A stretch of DNA of 15,922 nt from an uncultured Planctomycetales bacterium. Its GTDB lineage: Bacteria > Planctomycetota > Planctomycetia > Isosphaerales > Isosphaeraceae. Positions 7,078 to 14,997 of this stretch are shown here, piece after piece. Within the stretch, counting starts at the first letter, position 1. Every line of letters begins with the position of its first letter. Position numbers and translations under genes: made by a program. The stretch spans positions 1-15,922 of the forward strand of contig CALKTZ010000746.1 of assembly GCA_937997355.1 (NCBI GenBank), written 5' to 3'. The notes beneath the pieces are model-generated. The model did no database searches, had not been told where the DNA came from, and was given only the letters and a program-made list of their open reading frames with translations.

Positions 7078-8529
7078 ATGCCTGAACAAGTCGATCCCGC
7101 AACATCAACATCTCGCGAGCGTGAAGAAATGGGGGAGGTCTCCCGGCAATCCTCGGTCGGGGAGATGGCCAAGGAAATCGGCGGCGACCCCTCTCCCGTG
7201 GAGCGGTCGGGGACATTCTCGCCCGGCGTCATCGAAGACATCCAGATCAAGGCCGAACTGGCACGCTACCGAATTCGGGGGTTCGGCATCCTCCGTCCTC
7301 GCACGTGGTCGACGTTCGACGACCTCACCTTCGTCCCCGCCACCCTCACGCGCATCCCGCTCGAAGGCTATCGCGAGAAGTGTTCTACGAGGACCGTGCT
7401 CGGGACGCGCTTCGCCAAGAAGCCGATCGAGCTCGAAATCCCCCTGATGGTCACCGGGATGAGCTTCGGGGCCCTCTCACGCAATGCCAAAACGGCCCTC
7501 TCGCGAGGTGCCCGGATTGCCGGGACCTCGACCACCACGGGGGACGGCGGCATGCTCGATGTGGAGCGGGCCGAGTCTCGCCTGGTGATTTGCGAGGTCC
7601 TCCCCAGCCGCTACGGGATCAACATCCAGCATCTGCGACAGGCCGATGCCCTTGAGCTGACGATCGGGCAGGGGGCCAAGCCGGGGACCGGCGGCCTCCT
7701 CCTGGGATCGAAGGTCTCGCCCGAGATCGCCCGGCTGCGCGACCTCCCCCCGGGAGTCGACCAGCGATCGCCGTGCCGTCACCCCGACTTCCTCGGCCCC
7801 GATGACATGGTGATCAAGATCGAGGAGCTGCGGGAGGCCACCGATTGGCAGGTGCCGATCTTCGTCAAGATGGGGGCGTCTCGCGTGTTCGATGACGTCC
7901 GGCTCGCCGCCAAGGCGGGGGCCGACGTCGTCGTGATCGACGGGATGGAAGGGGGGACCGCCGCCTCTCCCGAGCTGCTCCAGGAACACACCGGCATCCC
8001 GACGCTGGCGGCGGTCTGCGAAGCCCGGGCCGCGCTCGAGGATATCGGCCTCTTCGGCAAGGTCCAGATCGTCATCGCCGGGGGGCTGCGACACGGTTCC
8101 GATTGCGCCAAGGCCCTCGCCCTCGGCGCCGATGCCTGCTACCTGGGGACCGCACTCCTGATCGCCCTCAATTGCAACAAGCCGCTCTACATCGAGGATT
8201 ACAAGAAGATCGGCGCCGAGCCTTACGCCTGCCACCATTGCCACACCGGGCGTTGTCCGGTCGGCATCACCACCCAAGATCCGGAGCTGGCGGCCCGGCT
8301 CGAGGTCGACGCCGCCGCCGAGCGGGTCGCCAACTTCTTCCACGCACTGACCACCGAGATCCAGATCCTGGCCCGCGCCTGCGGCAAGAGCGACGTTCAT
8401 CACCTGGAACCGGAAGACCTTCGAGCCCTGACGATGGAGGCATCGTTCATCACCGGTATTCCCCTGGCCGGCACGAACCGCGTTTTCGGCGGCGGCCCCG
8501 GATGGAAGTCCCACGGCCCGGCTCATTGA
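7078..8529 (+). CDS. FMN-binding glutamate synthase family protein (GltB synthase domain, GlxD/MgsC-like)
   Basis: This 483-residue protein is the FMN and [3Fe-4S] synthase barrel of glutamate synthase as a stand-alone subunit. In the family it reduces an iminoglutarate-type intermediate using ammonia from the amidotransferase. Visible motifs are MSFGALS (128-134), the STTTGDGG loop, QGAKPGTGG (198-206), DGMEGGTAASPE (288-299), the IAGGLRHGSD phosphate-binding region and CHHCHTGRCPVG, with cluster ligands Cys385, Cys388 and Cys393. The start at 7078 has GAGGTG nine bases upstream; an in-frame extension reaching 6529 overlaps the TPR gene and is rejected. The first 60 residues are a variable N-terminal region. 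The amidotransferase and GXGXG partners lie about 5 kb upstream, not adjacent. No GltD-type NADPH subunit is in the window, so the electron donor is unknown. The gene ends 12 bases from the convergent crcB. Confidence 0.9.
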   Translation: MPEQVDPATSTSREREEMGEVSRQSSVGEMAKEIGGDPSPVERSGTFSPGVIEDIQIKAELARYRIRGFGILRPRTWSTFDDLTFVPATLTRIPLEGYREKCSTRTVLGTRFAKKPIELEIPLMVTGMSFGALSRNAKTALSRGARIAGTSTTTGDGGMLDVERAESRLVICEVLPSRYGINIQHLRQADALELTIGQGAKPGTGGLLLGSKVSPEIARLRDLPPGVDQRSPCRHPDFLGPDDMVIKIEELREATDWQVPIFVKMGASRVFDDVRLAAKAGADVVVIDGMEGGTAASPELLQEHTGIPTLAAVCEARAALEDIGLFGKVQIVIAGGLRHGSDCAKALALGADACYLGTALLIALNCNKPLYIEDYKKIGAEPYACHHCHTGRCPVGITTQDPELAARLEVDAAAERVANFFHALTTEIQILARACGKSDVHHLEPEDLRALTMEASFITGIPLAGTNRVFGGGPGWKSHGPAH

Positions 8530-8541
8530 CGACTCGCGGAC

Positions 8542-8955
8542 TTATCGGCTCAGATCCTCGATGCCGAACCAGGTCAGGAGAACACGCGCCAGGGCGGCGC
8601 CCAGGGCTACCGCGATTATGCCCGCCACGACGCTCCCCACAAGATAAATGAGAGAAACGCCCACCCGCTTTTGTTCGATCAGGAGCAAGGCATCAAGGGC
8701 GAACGAGGAGAAGGTCGTGTAGCCACCGAGAAATCCGACGATGATGAACGTCCAGGCATGCGGGTGCGGCAATGTCTTCAAGAGAATCAAACTGAGCGCG
8801 CCGATCAGGAAGCAGCCGATGACGTTGATGCTGAACGTCGCCCAGGGGAACCGGGGGCTCACCCAGCCCAGCATCCAAACGCTCTGCCAGTAACGGGCGT
8901 TGACCCCCAGGACACCTCCCACGGACAGCACGGCGACTTTGGTCCACAGGTTCAA
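8542..8955 (-). CDS. crcB: Fluoride ion channel CrcB/Fluc
   Basis: CrcB is a small inner-membrane protein that forms an antiparallel dimeric fluoride channel and lowers cytoplasmic fluoride. This 137-residue copy has four membrane helices and the family signatures: GGVLGVNARY (13-22), ATFSINVIGCFLIG (39-52, with the conserved Asn44) and GFLGGYTTFSSFALDA (74-89, containing the phenylalanine-box and central sodium-site region). The length is normal. The start is TTG, with AGAGG eight bases upstream overlapping the stop of the preceding gene; no ATG lies nearby in frame. Only 13 bases separate it from the upstream small membrane-protein gene, so the two are probably co-transcribed. I looked for a fluoride riboswitch upstream of the pair and did not recognise one. 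Confidence 0.93.
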   Translation of the reverse strand: MNLWTKVAVLSVGGVLGVNARYWQSVWMLGWVSPRFPWATFSINVIGCFLIGALSLILLKTLPHPHAWTFIIVGFLGGYTTFSSFALDALLLIEQKRVGVSLIYLVGSVVAGIIAVALGAALARVLLTWFGIEDLSR

Positions 8956-8968
8956 CGGTCAAACCTCT

Positions 8969-9355
8969 CTACTCGGGGACCATCGGCGGGTCGAGGGAGA
9001 TTTCGGCCTCGGGATGCGTGACCGCTCCCTGATATTTGTCGTGTAACTTCGCGAAATGGGCCGACTTCTCCCGGAGATAGTCGATGTCGGCAGACCGCGC
9101 CTGGAGGTCTCGATAGATTTTCTGCGAGTAGCTGTCCCACTTCCCGCCGTAGCATGTCTCGAAGAGATGATCCTTCTTCTCGGCGAAGTGGGCGTAAGCC
9201 CTGGCATAATCGTCATAACGATTGACGGCCGTCGAGAAGTCTTCGAGCCGTTCCCGACGAGCCCGGGCCTTCGAGATAAAAAACAGGCTGACGGCGATCA
9301 CGATCAACGCGAGGGCCGGGCTGGCCAGGGCGATTCGTTTCGCATACCGCCGCAT
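8969..9355 (-). CDS. Small single-pass membrane protein of unknown function
   Basis: I do not recognise the family. The 128-residue protein has a basic start (MRRYAKR), one membrane helix (about 8-27) and a charged, probably alpha-helical remainder (about 30-112) rich in R, E, D, Y and K. It ends in an acidic and proline-rich tail. The topology suggests an N-in anchor with the helical part outside the cytoplasm, or an uncleaved signal peptide. The ATG at 9355 has an excellent GGGAGG seven bases upstream, so it is preferred over an in-frame TTG at 9400. It lies between fucU (61-base gap) and crcB (13-base gap) on one strand. The close spacing to crcB suggests joint expression, not a shared function. 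Confidence 0.7.
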   Translation of the reverse strand: MRRYAKRIALASPALALIVIAVSLFFISKARARRERLEDFSTAVNRYDDYARAYAHFAEKKDHLFETCYGGKWDSYSQKIYRDLQARSADIDYLREKSAHFAKLHDKYQGAVTHPEAEISLDPPMVPE

Positions 9356-9416
9356 GCCGCATCCTCCCGATACGAACTCCCGTCCCCGCGCGGATCGCAA
9401 TCCTCGCCCTCAGAGG

Positions 9417-9851
9417 TCATGCCGGGGCGATGACCCCCTTCTTGAGGATCAAGTTGCCGTACAAGGCGGTCTCGCCGGTGGCCACGACGCCGAAAGCCAT
9501 CTTGGCCCGCTCATAAAAGGCGAATCGCTCGACCCGCTCGATCGTGATATGTTTCGCCTCGGCGCTATCGAGCAACCGCTGAAACTCGTTCCAAACGGGG
9601 GCGGCCTCGGCCGGCTTATCGACGCGCTGCATCACCGCGGCGGGGGCCTCGACGAAGGAGTCGAGCGGGAAGAGTTGCAGGATCGCTTCCAGGATCGCCG
9701 GCACGCCGTGCCCATCGGCTCGGACCAGTCGCCTGGCGATCGCCGTCGCGGGGAAATTGGCGTCGGCGAGGACAATTTCGTCGCCGTGTCCCATCTGGGC
9801 GATCAGATAGAGGAGGTCGGGTGAGAGGATCGCCGGGATGCGCTTCAACAT
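9417..9851 (-). CDS. fucU: RbsD/FucU family sugar mutarotase, closest to L-fucose mutarotase
   Basis: FucU proteins interconvert the alpha and beta anomers of L-fucose, while RbsD relatives act on pyranose and furanose forms of ribose. The 144-residue protein aligns from memory with E. coli FucU over its whole length: MLKRIPAILSPDLL, MGHGDEIVLADANFPA (20-35, with the active-site His22), VRADGHGVPAILEAIL, ERFAFYERAKMAF (108-120) and TGETALYGNLILKKGV (125-140). The ERFAFYERA and YGN-LKKG blocks favour FucU over RbsD. The ATG has AGGA about nine bases upstream. No fucose isomerase, kinase or aldolase gene is nearby, so the substrate is inferred from family only. It lies 86 bases downstream of mnmE on the same strand. 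Confidence 0.88.
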   Translation of the reverse strand: MLKRIPAILSPDLLYLIAQMGHGDEIVLADANFPATAIARRLVRADGHGVPAILEAILQLFPLDSFVEAPAAVMQRVDKPAEAAPVWNEFQRLLDSAEAKHITIERVERFAFYERAKMAFGVVATGETALYGNLILKKGVIAPA

Positions 9852-9937
9852 GGTAAAAGATCCTGGGCTTCTGGGTGAATCGGAGAGTTTCGACCAGGAT
9901 ACTCGCTCCGAAGCCGAAAGTCAGTCGTCGGCTCAGG

Positions 9938-11299
9938 TCATTTGCCGATGCAAAACTTCCGGAAGACCCGATCGAGGATATCGTCGGTGACGACCGCGCC
10001 CACCACCTTCCCGAGCTCATCGATCGCCAGCCTCAAATCCAGGGCGACCAGCTCATCCCCCCCCACCATCCGGATCGTCTCCGAGGCGGTGCGGAGCGCG
10101 CGGGCGGCCTGATACAAGCTGTCTCTGCAACGGGCGCCGGTAGTCGTCGAGAGATCCCCTTCCACTTCTTGCCCACGAATCCGCCGCGCGATCTCCAGCC
10201 GCAGCTCGGCGATCCCGGCTCCGGTCGCCGCGCTGGTGTCCACCCCCAATCCGCGGCTCGGCGTTTCGAGTGAGCGAGGGACTAAATCGCACTTGGTCCG
10301 GACCCGCAACACCGTCCGATCCGCCATCGCCGCCGAGTAAGCCTCCTCCTTGACTAAATCGGAAGCGGCCGGGACGCATTCGAGCACCAAATCCGCGCGT
10401 TCAACCTGGTCGGATCGGAAAGATTGCGCCTGATCCTCGATGGCGTCGCGGGCCTCTTCATGGCCGGCGGTGTCGACGAATTCGACCGCAAGGCCGTCGC
10501 AATCGCCGATCGCCGTGAGGTAGTCGCGCGTGGTGCCGGCGATCGGCGAAACCAGGGCGTGATCGTCCCCCACCAGGATGTTGAAAAGCCGGCTCTTGCC
10601 GGCGTTGGGGGCACCCATGAGGACGACTCGCGGCTTGCCATCGGGACGTTCGCGCGATCGAAGCCGATCGGCCAGGGTTTCCAGGTCGTGCGCGGAGACT
10701 TCCAGGCTTTGGGCCAGATGGTCGCGGCCGAGAGGGTCGACGTCGGGCTCCTCGGCGAAGTCGAGATTGGCCTCCAGATGTGCGACGAGATCCAGGAGCT
10801 GTTCCCGAAGCTCATGGATCGGCCCATGGAGCCCGCCGGCAAGCTGTTTCAGCGAGGCTTCAAGCTGGGCCGGATTGCGCGCCTCGATCACGCCGAGCAC
10901 CGCCTCGGCGCGGGTCAGATCAATCCGCCCCGACAGGAAGGCCCGGAGCGTGAACTCTCCCGGCTCGGCATGTCGCGCCCCTCGGTGCAGGCAATGAGCC
11001 AGCAAGAGATTCATGAGGGGCGGGGAGCCGACGGTATGGATCTCGGCGAGGGCCTGGCCGGTATAGGTCCTCGGCGGGGTCCAAAGGGAAATCAAGACCG
11101 GCAGGAGCGGACGCAAGCCATCGACTCGGAGCGTCCCCGAGCGGACTTCCGCGCGGACAGGGCGAGGCTTCTCAACATCGGCCAAGAATCCGGAAAGGGC
11201 GATCGTCCAGGCATCCGGACCCGACAGGCGGACGATCCCCCGCGCCCCGGCTCCCGCCGGGCTGGCAATCGCCGCGATCGTGTCGTTGGGGTCAAGCAT
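9938..11299 (-). CDS. mnmE: tRNA uridine-5-carboxymethylaminomethyl modification GTPase MnmE
   Basis: MnmE works with MnmG to build the cmnm5 or nm5 group on the wobble uridine (U34) of several tRNAs, using GTP and a folate one-carbon donor. The 453-residue protein is full length. It has an N-terminal folate-binding domain (1-120, ending PGEFTLRAFLSGR), a helical domain, an inserted G domain (about 224-375) and a C-terminal helix ending FCIGK, with the conserved Cys450. G-domain motifs are GAPNAGKS (229-236), GTTRD (255-259), DTAG (276-279) and TKCD (335-338). The last has Thr where NKxD has Asn. The ATG at 11299 is preferred over an in-frame TTG at 11317. A 7-bp hairpin lies just before the start and may cover the ribosome site. 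It follows yidC by 72 bases, a common bacterial order. Confidence 0.95.
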   Translation of the reverse strand: MLDPNDTIAAIASPAGAGARGIVRLSGPDAWTIALSGFLADVEKPRPVRAEVRSGTLRVDGLRPLLPVLISLWTPPRTYTGQALAEIHTVGSPPLMNLLLAHCLHRGARHAEPGEFTLRAFLSGRIDLTRAEAVLGVIEARNPAQLEASLKQLAGGLHGPIHELREQLLDLVAHLEANLDFAEEPDVDPLGRDHLAQSLEVSAHDLETLADRLRSRERPDGKPRVVLMGAPNAGKSRLFNILVGDDHALVSPIAGTTRDYLTAIGDCDGLAVEFVDTAGHEEARDAIEDQAQSFRSDQVERADLVLECVPAASDLVKEEAYSAAMADRTVLRVRTKCDLVPRSLETPSRGLGVDTSAATGAGIAELRLEIARRIRGQEVEGDLSTTTGARCRDSLYQAARALRTASETIRMVGGDELVALDLRLAIDELGKVVGAVVTDDILDRVFRKFCIGK

Positions 11300-11305
11300 C
11301 AGTCC

Positions 11306-11355
11306 GGAGCGGCGCAATCGCCGCTTCCGATTCCATGGGCGGGAATCCCCCGCCC
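11306..11355 (-). promoter_or_regulatory. Two tandem GC-rich hairpins between yidC and mnmE
   Basis: On the minus-strand transcript, the first hairpin (11355-11337) pairs GGGCGGG with CCCGCCC across a 5-base loop. The second (11325-11308) pairs AGCGGCG with CGCCGCT across a 4-base loop and ends eight bases before the mnmE start at 11299, where a Shine-Dalgarno would sit. Neither is followed by a U tract, so an effect on translation, mRNA stability or partial attenuation is more likely than full termination. This rests on pairing alone. Confidence 0.45.
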
Positions 11356-11371
11356 GATGACCAAGGACGAA

Positions 11372-13633
11372 TCATCTCCGTCCGGGGCGAGGCCGTGGGC
11401 GTCCTCGATCCCTGTCCCGTTCCGGTTCATTGCCCTTGTCCCGGTCTTTCCGATTGGGGTCCGCGTTTTCGAGGGCCTTGCGGTAGGTGGGATCCTTCCG
11501 CGCTTCTTCGAGGACCTTCTCCCAGAACTGGGCGAATCGCCCCGGAGGCTTGGTTGGAGCCCCGGATGCCGATCCTCCCTTGCCCCCCTTCGCGAGTGAG
11601 GAATGGCCATCGCCATTGCCTTCGATCGCAAGGTTCGCCGCGGCCTTCTTCTTCTGGAGCTTGGGAATCAACAACCGCTCCCCAATCGACCAGAGGCTGC
11701 TCGTGATGAAATAGATCCCGAGCCCGGCGGGGACCTTGTAGAACATGACGGCCATGAAGAGCATCATGTACTTCATCATCTTCTGGTTCATCTCCGCCTC
11801 GGGCGTCGTCGGAGGGGGAGAGAAGAGCTTGGTCTGGATCAGCATCAGGCTGACGACCCCAAGCGGGAGGATGTTGAACCATCGGCCGAGGAAGGGGATC
11901 TCCGTCCCGCCGGGGAACATGAAGAGCATATCGGGGGCGGAGAGGTCGCGGATCCACAGGAACGAGGCGTGCCGCAGGAAGACGCTCGTGTTGAGGGCCT
12001 GCCAGAGACCGACGAAGATGGGGAGCTGAACCAACGCGGGGACGCAGCCGCCGAACGGATTGAACCCGTGCTGCTTGTAGACGGCGAACGTTTCCTTGGT
12101 CAGCCGCTCTTTGTCGTCCTTGTACTTCTCCTGGATCTCCTTCAGGTACGGCTGAAGCTCCTGCATCTTCTGGGCGGAAAGGGCCTGCTTCCGGCTCAAG
12201 GGGAAGAGGACCAGGCGCACCAGGAACGTCAGGAGGATGATCGCGATGCCGTAGTTGCCCTTCGTGCCGCCGAACAGGGCGGCGACCTGGCGGGTCAGCT
12301 CGTAGGTGAACGAGAGGGTGGGGGTGATGAAGACCCGGGCCAGGAATGGGGCCAGCGGAATCCACGAGGACTTGCGGTAAGAGGCGAGCCCTTCCGCCCC
12401 GAACGGTTCCAGGGCCTCGCGAGACTTGGTCCCCGCGAAGACCCGATAGGTGTGGACGACCTTCTGGTCCGCTTCGAGTTTGATCGGGCGAGATTTGACC
12501 TTCACCGAGACCGCCCCCTTCTGGGTCGCGGTCTTGTCCTTCAGCTCTCTCGGGGCGTGGTAAAGGGCCACCGCGCGGTCGTCCCAGCGATCTTCCTGAC
12601 CTGTCGGTGCCGGATACGGCTCAAGGAACGTGGCGAAGTATTGATTCTCGACCCCCGCAAACCGGAGCGGGAGCGCCGTGTTGTCGATCGGCTTGGAGGC
12701 GGCGGCGACATCGGCCGCGGTGTAGGTGGGGATCTCGACGCTGTTGTACGCGCCGAGCTGACCGAAATAGACCTCGCGGAACGTGCTCGTGTACCAATCC
12801 CCCTCGATCGGGATCCCATGAGGCCCGAGCAAGTTGTAGACGACGGTCCGAGGCTTGCCGGGGCTTTCGAACGCAAGCTCGACCTCGAACGCATCGCTGC
12901 CGGGCCAGAGCCGATAGGTCTTGGTTACGATCAGTCCATCCGAGGCGGTCGCCCGAAAGACGATCGCCTGCCCCTTGATCTTGGACTTCGTGGCCTGATC
13001 ATCCTTCGAGATTTCGCGGACCACTTTTTTCTGCTCATCCCGGACCACTTCCCAGACTTCCCGGTCGAGCGAATCCTCGATCTCCTTGAGGGTCTCGGCA
13101 TCCACCGGCGAGTCGTCGGCCGCGTCGGCTCCCGGCTCCTTCGTCTTACCCTCATTGGGGCTGAGCGTCAGGGCCATGGAGGCCGGCCAGAGGGGATCGC
13201 GTTCGATCAATTCCATCGGCCGCCTCGAGAAATCCCCGTCCTTGAACTCGGCATCGAAGCGGGAAGAGAGGACCGAGTCGACGCCGGCCCCCTTCTGCTC
13301 AAGCTGGAGCTGCAATCGATAGCCATCCGGAGACTTGTCGGTTTTGTCCCCGAGAACCAATTCCGAGAAGGGGATCAGTTCGACCTTGGGCCCCTTCTCG
13401 GCGGGCGGGACGGGGACGGCGGGCTTTTCGGCGGAATCGGCGGCCTTGAGTTCTGCCGCGGCGGCCTTCGGCTGTTCCTTGGGAGCGCCTCCCTTTTCCT
13501 TGTCCTGGCCCGCGCCAGCCGCCGGCGGCTTGTTGGCAAGCTTGTAGCCGAGGGCTTCGAGGACGTACGGGGCCGTGTACGCCCATGCGAACATCAGCAA
13601 CAGGAAGAGCACTAAGCGTTTCTCATGACTCAT
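11372..13633 (-). CDS. yidC: Membrane protein insertase YidC (Oxa1/Alb3 family)
   Basis: YidC inserts and folds inner-membrane proteins, alone or with SecYEG. The 753-residue protein has the Gram-negative layout. There is an N-terminal membrane helix (about 5-24), an Ala/Pro/Lys-rich linker (about 34-83), a large periplasmic P1 domain (about 84-420) and the conserved insertase core (about 423-655). The core includes LVRLVLFPLSRKQ (471-483; Arg473 is the groove arginine), the cytoplasmic coiled hairpin (484-521), FNPFGGCVPALVQLPIF (524-540) and KYMMLFMAVMFYKVPAG (621-637). A polar tail of about 100 residues follows, ending in a run of R, D and P. The ATG at 13633 gives the standard N-in helix; an upstream in-frame start at 13738 would add a basic stretch before it and is rejected. 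mnmE follows on the same strand. The usual rpmH-rnpA genes are not upstream; a phosphoesterase gene is there instead. Confidence 0.95.
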   Translation of the reverse strand: MSHEKRLVLFLLLMFAWAYTAPYVLEALGYKLANKPPAAGAGQDKEKGGAPKEQPKAAAAELKAADSAEKPAVPVPPAEKGPKVELIPFSELVLGDKTDKSPDGYRLQLQLEQKGAGVDSVLSSRFDAEFKDGDFSRRPMELIERDPLWPASMALTLSPNEGKTKEPGADAADDSPVDAETLKEIEDSLDREVWEVVRDEQKKVVREISKDDQATKSKIKGQAIVFRATASDGLIVTKTYRLWPGSDAFEVELAFESPGKPRTVVYNLLGPHGIPIEGDWYTSTFREVYFGQLGAYNSVEIPTYTAADVAAASKPIDNTALPLRFAGVENQYFATFLEPYPAPTGQEDRWDDRAVALYHAPRELKDKTATQKGAVSVKVKSRPIKLEADQKVVHTYRVFAGTKSREALEPFGAEGLASYRKSSWIPLAPFLARVFITPTLSFTYELTRQVAALFGGTKGNYGIAIILLTFLVRLVLFPLSRKQALSAQKMQELQPYLKEIQEKYKDDKERLTKETFAVYKQHGFNPFGGCVPALVQLPIFVGLWQALNTSVFLRHASFLWIRDLSAPDMLFMFPGGTEIPFLGRWFNILPLGVVSLMLIQTKLFSPPPTTPEAEMNQKMMKYMMLFMAVMFYKVPAGLGIYFITSSLWSIGERLLIPKLQKKKAAANLAIEGNGDGHSSLAKGGKGGSASGAPTKPPGRFAQFWEKVLEEARKDPTYRKALENADPNRKDRDKGNEPERDRDRGRPRPRPGRR

Positions 13634-13658
13634 CGTCGAAGGACCCTGGGGCCGGAGT

Positions 13659-13692
13659 GGGTGTTGCTTGGGGATTCGCCGCGACAACACCC
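13659..13692 (-). promoter_or_regulatory. Stem-loop in the yidC leader
   Basis: GGGTGTTG (13659-13666) and CAACACCC (13685-13692) form a perfect 8-bp stem with an 18-base loop, 25 bases upstream of the yidC ATG on the transcript. A further 14-base palindrome, CGGCTCATGAGCCG, lies at 13731-13744. They could control yidC translation or bind a regulator. Neither matches a riboswitch that I recognise, and chance cannot be excluded in GC-rich DNA. Confidence 0.35.
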
Positions 13693-13920
13693 TTCTTGAA
13701 AGATTCCTCGTAAATCCCTTTGAAATTCCGCGGCTCATGAGCCGGGCGCCGAGTCATGGGAGAAGGAGGCCGACTCGGCGAGCGAGACACCAAGCCGATG
13801 CGGGAAACCCGCCGATCGACACGCCTCGGCCTCGGTTTTCCAGAATGAAAGGCGTCCCGCTCCAGGACCCGAATTTGCCCGGATTCACGGAGGAAATCGG
13901 GGCAAGGGCTTCGCGTCGAG

Positions 13921-14724
13921 CTAACGTCCCTGCCGGAGCCGGTCGCCCAAAAATGGCTCGAGCTCGGGGATCGCGTAAATCTTCTGGATCGTGGTTTCGT
14001 AGTCGTAGGGGATGCGACGGTAGCTGATTCGAGGGGCCGTCACGAGGACCGCGTTCTCGTAATCCTCGATCGGATCGGGGCCGTAGCCATCCTCCAGGAT
14101 CATGTAGCAGGCGCGATTGTCGCCGTCTCGCGGCTGCCCCACCGAGCCGACATTCACCATCAACTTCCCATCGCCGAGGGTGTATTCATTGTCGATGTCC
14201 TCGGGGGCGAAGAACTGGAAGTTCTCGGTGAAGATCCCCGGGACGTGCGTGTGCCCCTGGAAGCAATAGCGCTCGACCAGTTGGAAGAGCCGCTCCATCT
14301 TCCGATGGTTGTAAATATCCTCGGGGAAGATGTATTCGCTCAGCGGGTTGCGCGGCGAACCGTGGACGAAGAGATAAGGCCCGAGCCGGCGCGATCGGGG
14401 GAGCTCTCCCAGGAACTCCCAGCGCCGCGCATTGTTGGCCCGGTCGTCCGAGCTTTCCAACTGCTCGCGGGTCCAGAAGATCGCGCGTTCGGCCCCGATA
14501 TTGAACCCGTCGGGATCGAACATCGCCCCTTGGTCGTGGTTCCCGAGCAGGGTCGCGGTGGAGACCTCCATGACGAGGTCGATGCACTCGCGCGGATTGG
14601 GGCCATATCCGATGATATCCCCCAGACAGTAAATCTCGGTGATCCCTTGGGCCTTGATGTCTTCGAGCACAACTCCCAAGGCTTCGAGGTTCCCGTGAAT
14701 ATCGCTGATTAGAGCACGCCGCAC
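13921..14724 (-). CDS. Calcineurin-like metallophosphoesterase
   Basis: This 267-residue protein has the complete dimetal phosphoesterase signature set: SDIHGN (7-12), LGDIIGYGP (34-42), GNHD (61-64), VHGSP (120-124) and GHTHVP (157-162). NVGSVGQPRD (191-200) then follows, a block typical of the YfcE/MJ0936-like branch. These motifs supply the metal ligands, so it should be an active phosphodiesterase or phosphatase, probably cytoplasmic since no signal peptide is seen. The substrate is unknown. The GTG at 14724 is preferred because GGAGG lies about ten bases upstream and the protein then starts at the first strand before SDIHGN. A longer ATG start at 14874 adds 50 residues without family features. 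The C-terminal 50 residues (RISYRRIPYDYETTIQKIY) form a short tail common in relatives. It lies upstream of yidC with a 287-base gap and is divergent from tsaB. Confidence 0.88.
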   Translation of the reverse strand: MRRALISDIHGNLEALGVVLEDIKAQGITEIYCLGDIIGYGPNPRECIDLVMEVSTATLLGNHDQGAMFDPDGFNIGAERAIFWTREQLESSDDRANNARRWEFLGELPRSRRLGPYLFVHGSPRNPLSEYIFPEDIYNHRKMERLFQLVERYCFQGHTHVPGIFTENFQFFAPEDIDNEYTLGDGKLMVNVGSVGQPRDGDNRACYMILEDGYGPDPIEDYENAVLVTAPRISYRRIPYDYETTIQKIYAIPELEPFLGDRLRQGR

Positions 14725-14828
14725 CTGGGGGAAACCTCCGCACGGAAGGGTCGCGATCGTCGGTTTTGATCTCAACCCTGGATAACTTCGGCAATTCGAA
14801 CCACAATACGAGTTATGCCCATCCCTCA

Positions 14829-14858
14829 AGGATAGATTGCGGGGGCTCGCGGGGTCAA
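14829..14858 (-). promoter_or_regulatory. Possible promoter of the metallophosphoesterase gene
   Basis: On the minus strand, TTGACC (14858-14853) is followed by an 18-base spacer and TATCCT (14834-14829). The matches to the sigma70 consensus are five and four of six. A start near 14822 would give a leader of about 100 bases before the GTG at 14724. No comparable plus-strand promoter for tsaB was seen in this divergent gap. This is weak evidence from pattern only. Confidence 0.3.
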
Positions 14859-14997
14859 GTGAACGACCGGGCACGGCGATCGCAAATCATGGTAGTGCCC
14901 GGCGTTTCGGGCAAATCCGCGTCCCCTTCCGCGCATGTTTTCACCGGCCGACCGAGTCAAACCGGGCCGAAATTCAAGCACAGTCGGTCATCGAGCC

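Noticed and set aside
7477..8526. Minus-strand frame of 349 codons opposite the FMN synthase gene
   Set aside because: No recognisable domain, and it lies wholly within a well-supported gene.
11603..13615. Long plus-strand open frame (670 codons) opposite yidC
   Set aside because: YidC is certain from its motifs; this is a high-GC antisense shadow with low-complexity translation.
14785..14812. TTCGAAT loop on the minus strand resembling a tRNA T-arm
   Set aside because: The flanks do not pair as a T-stem, and no acceptor or anticodon arm surrounds it.
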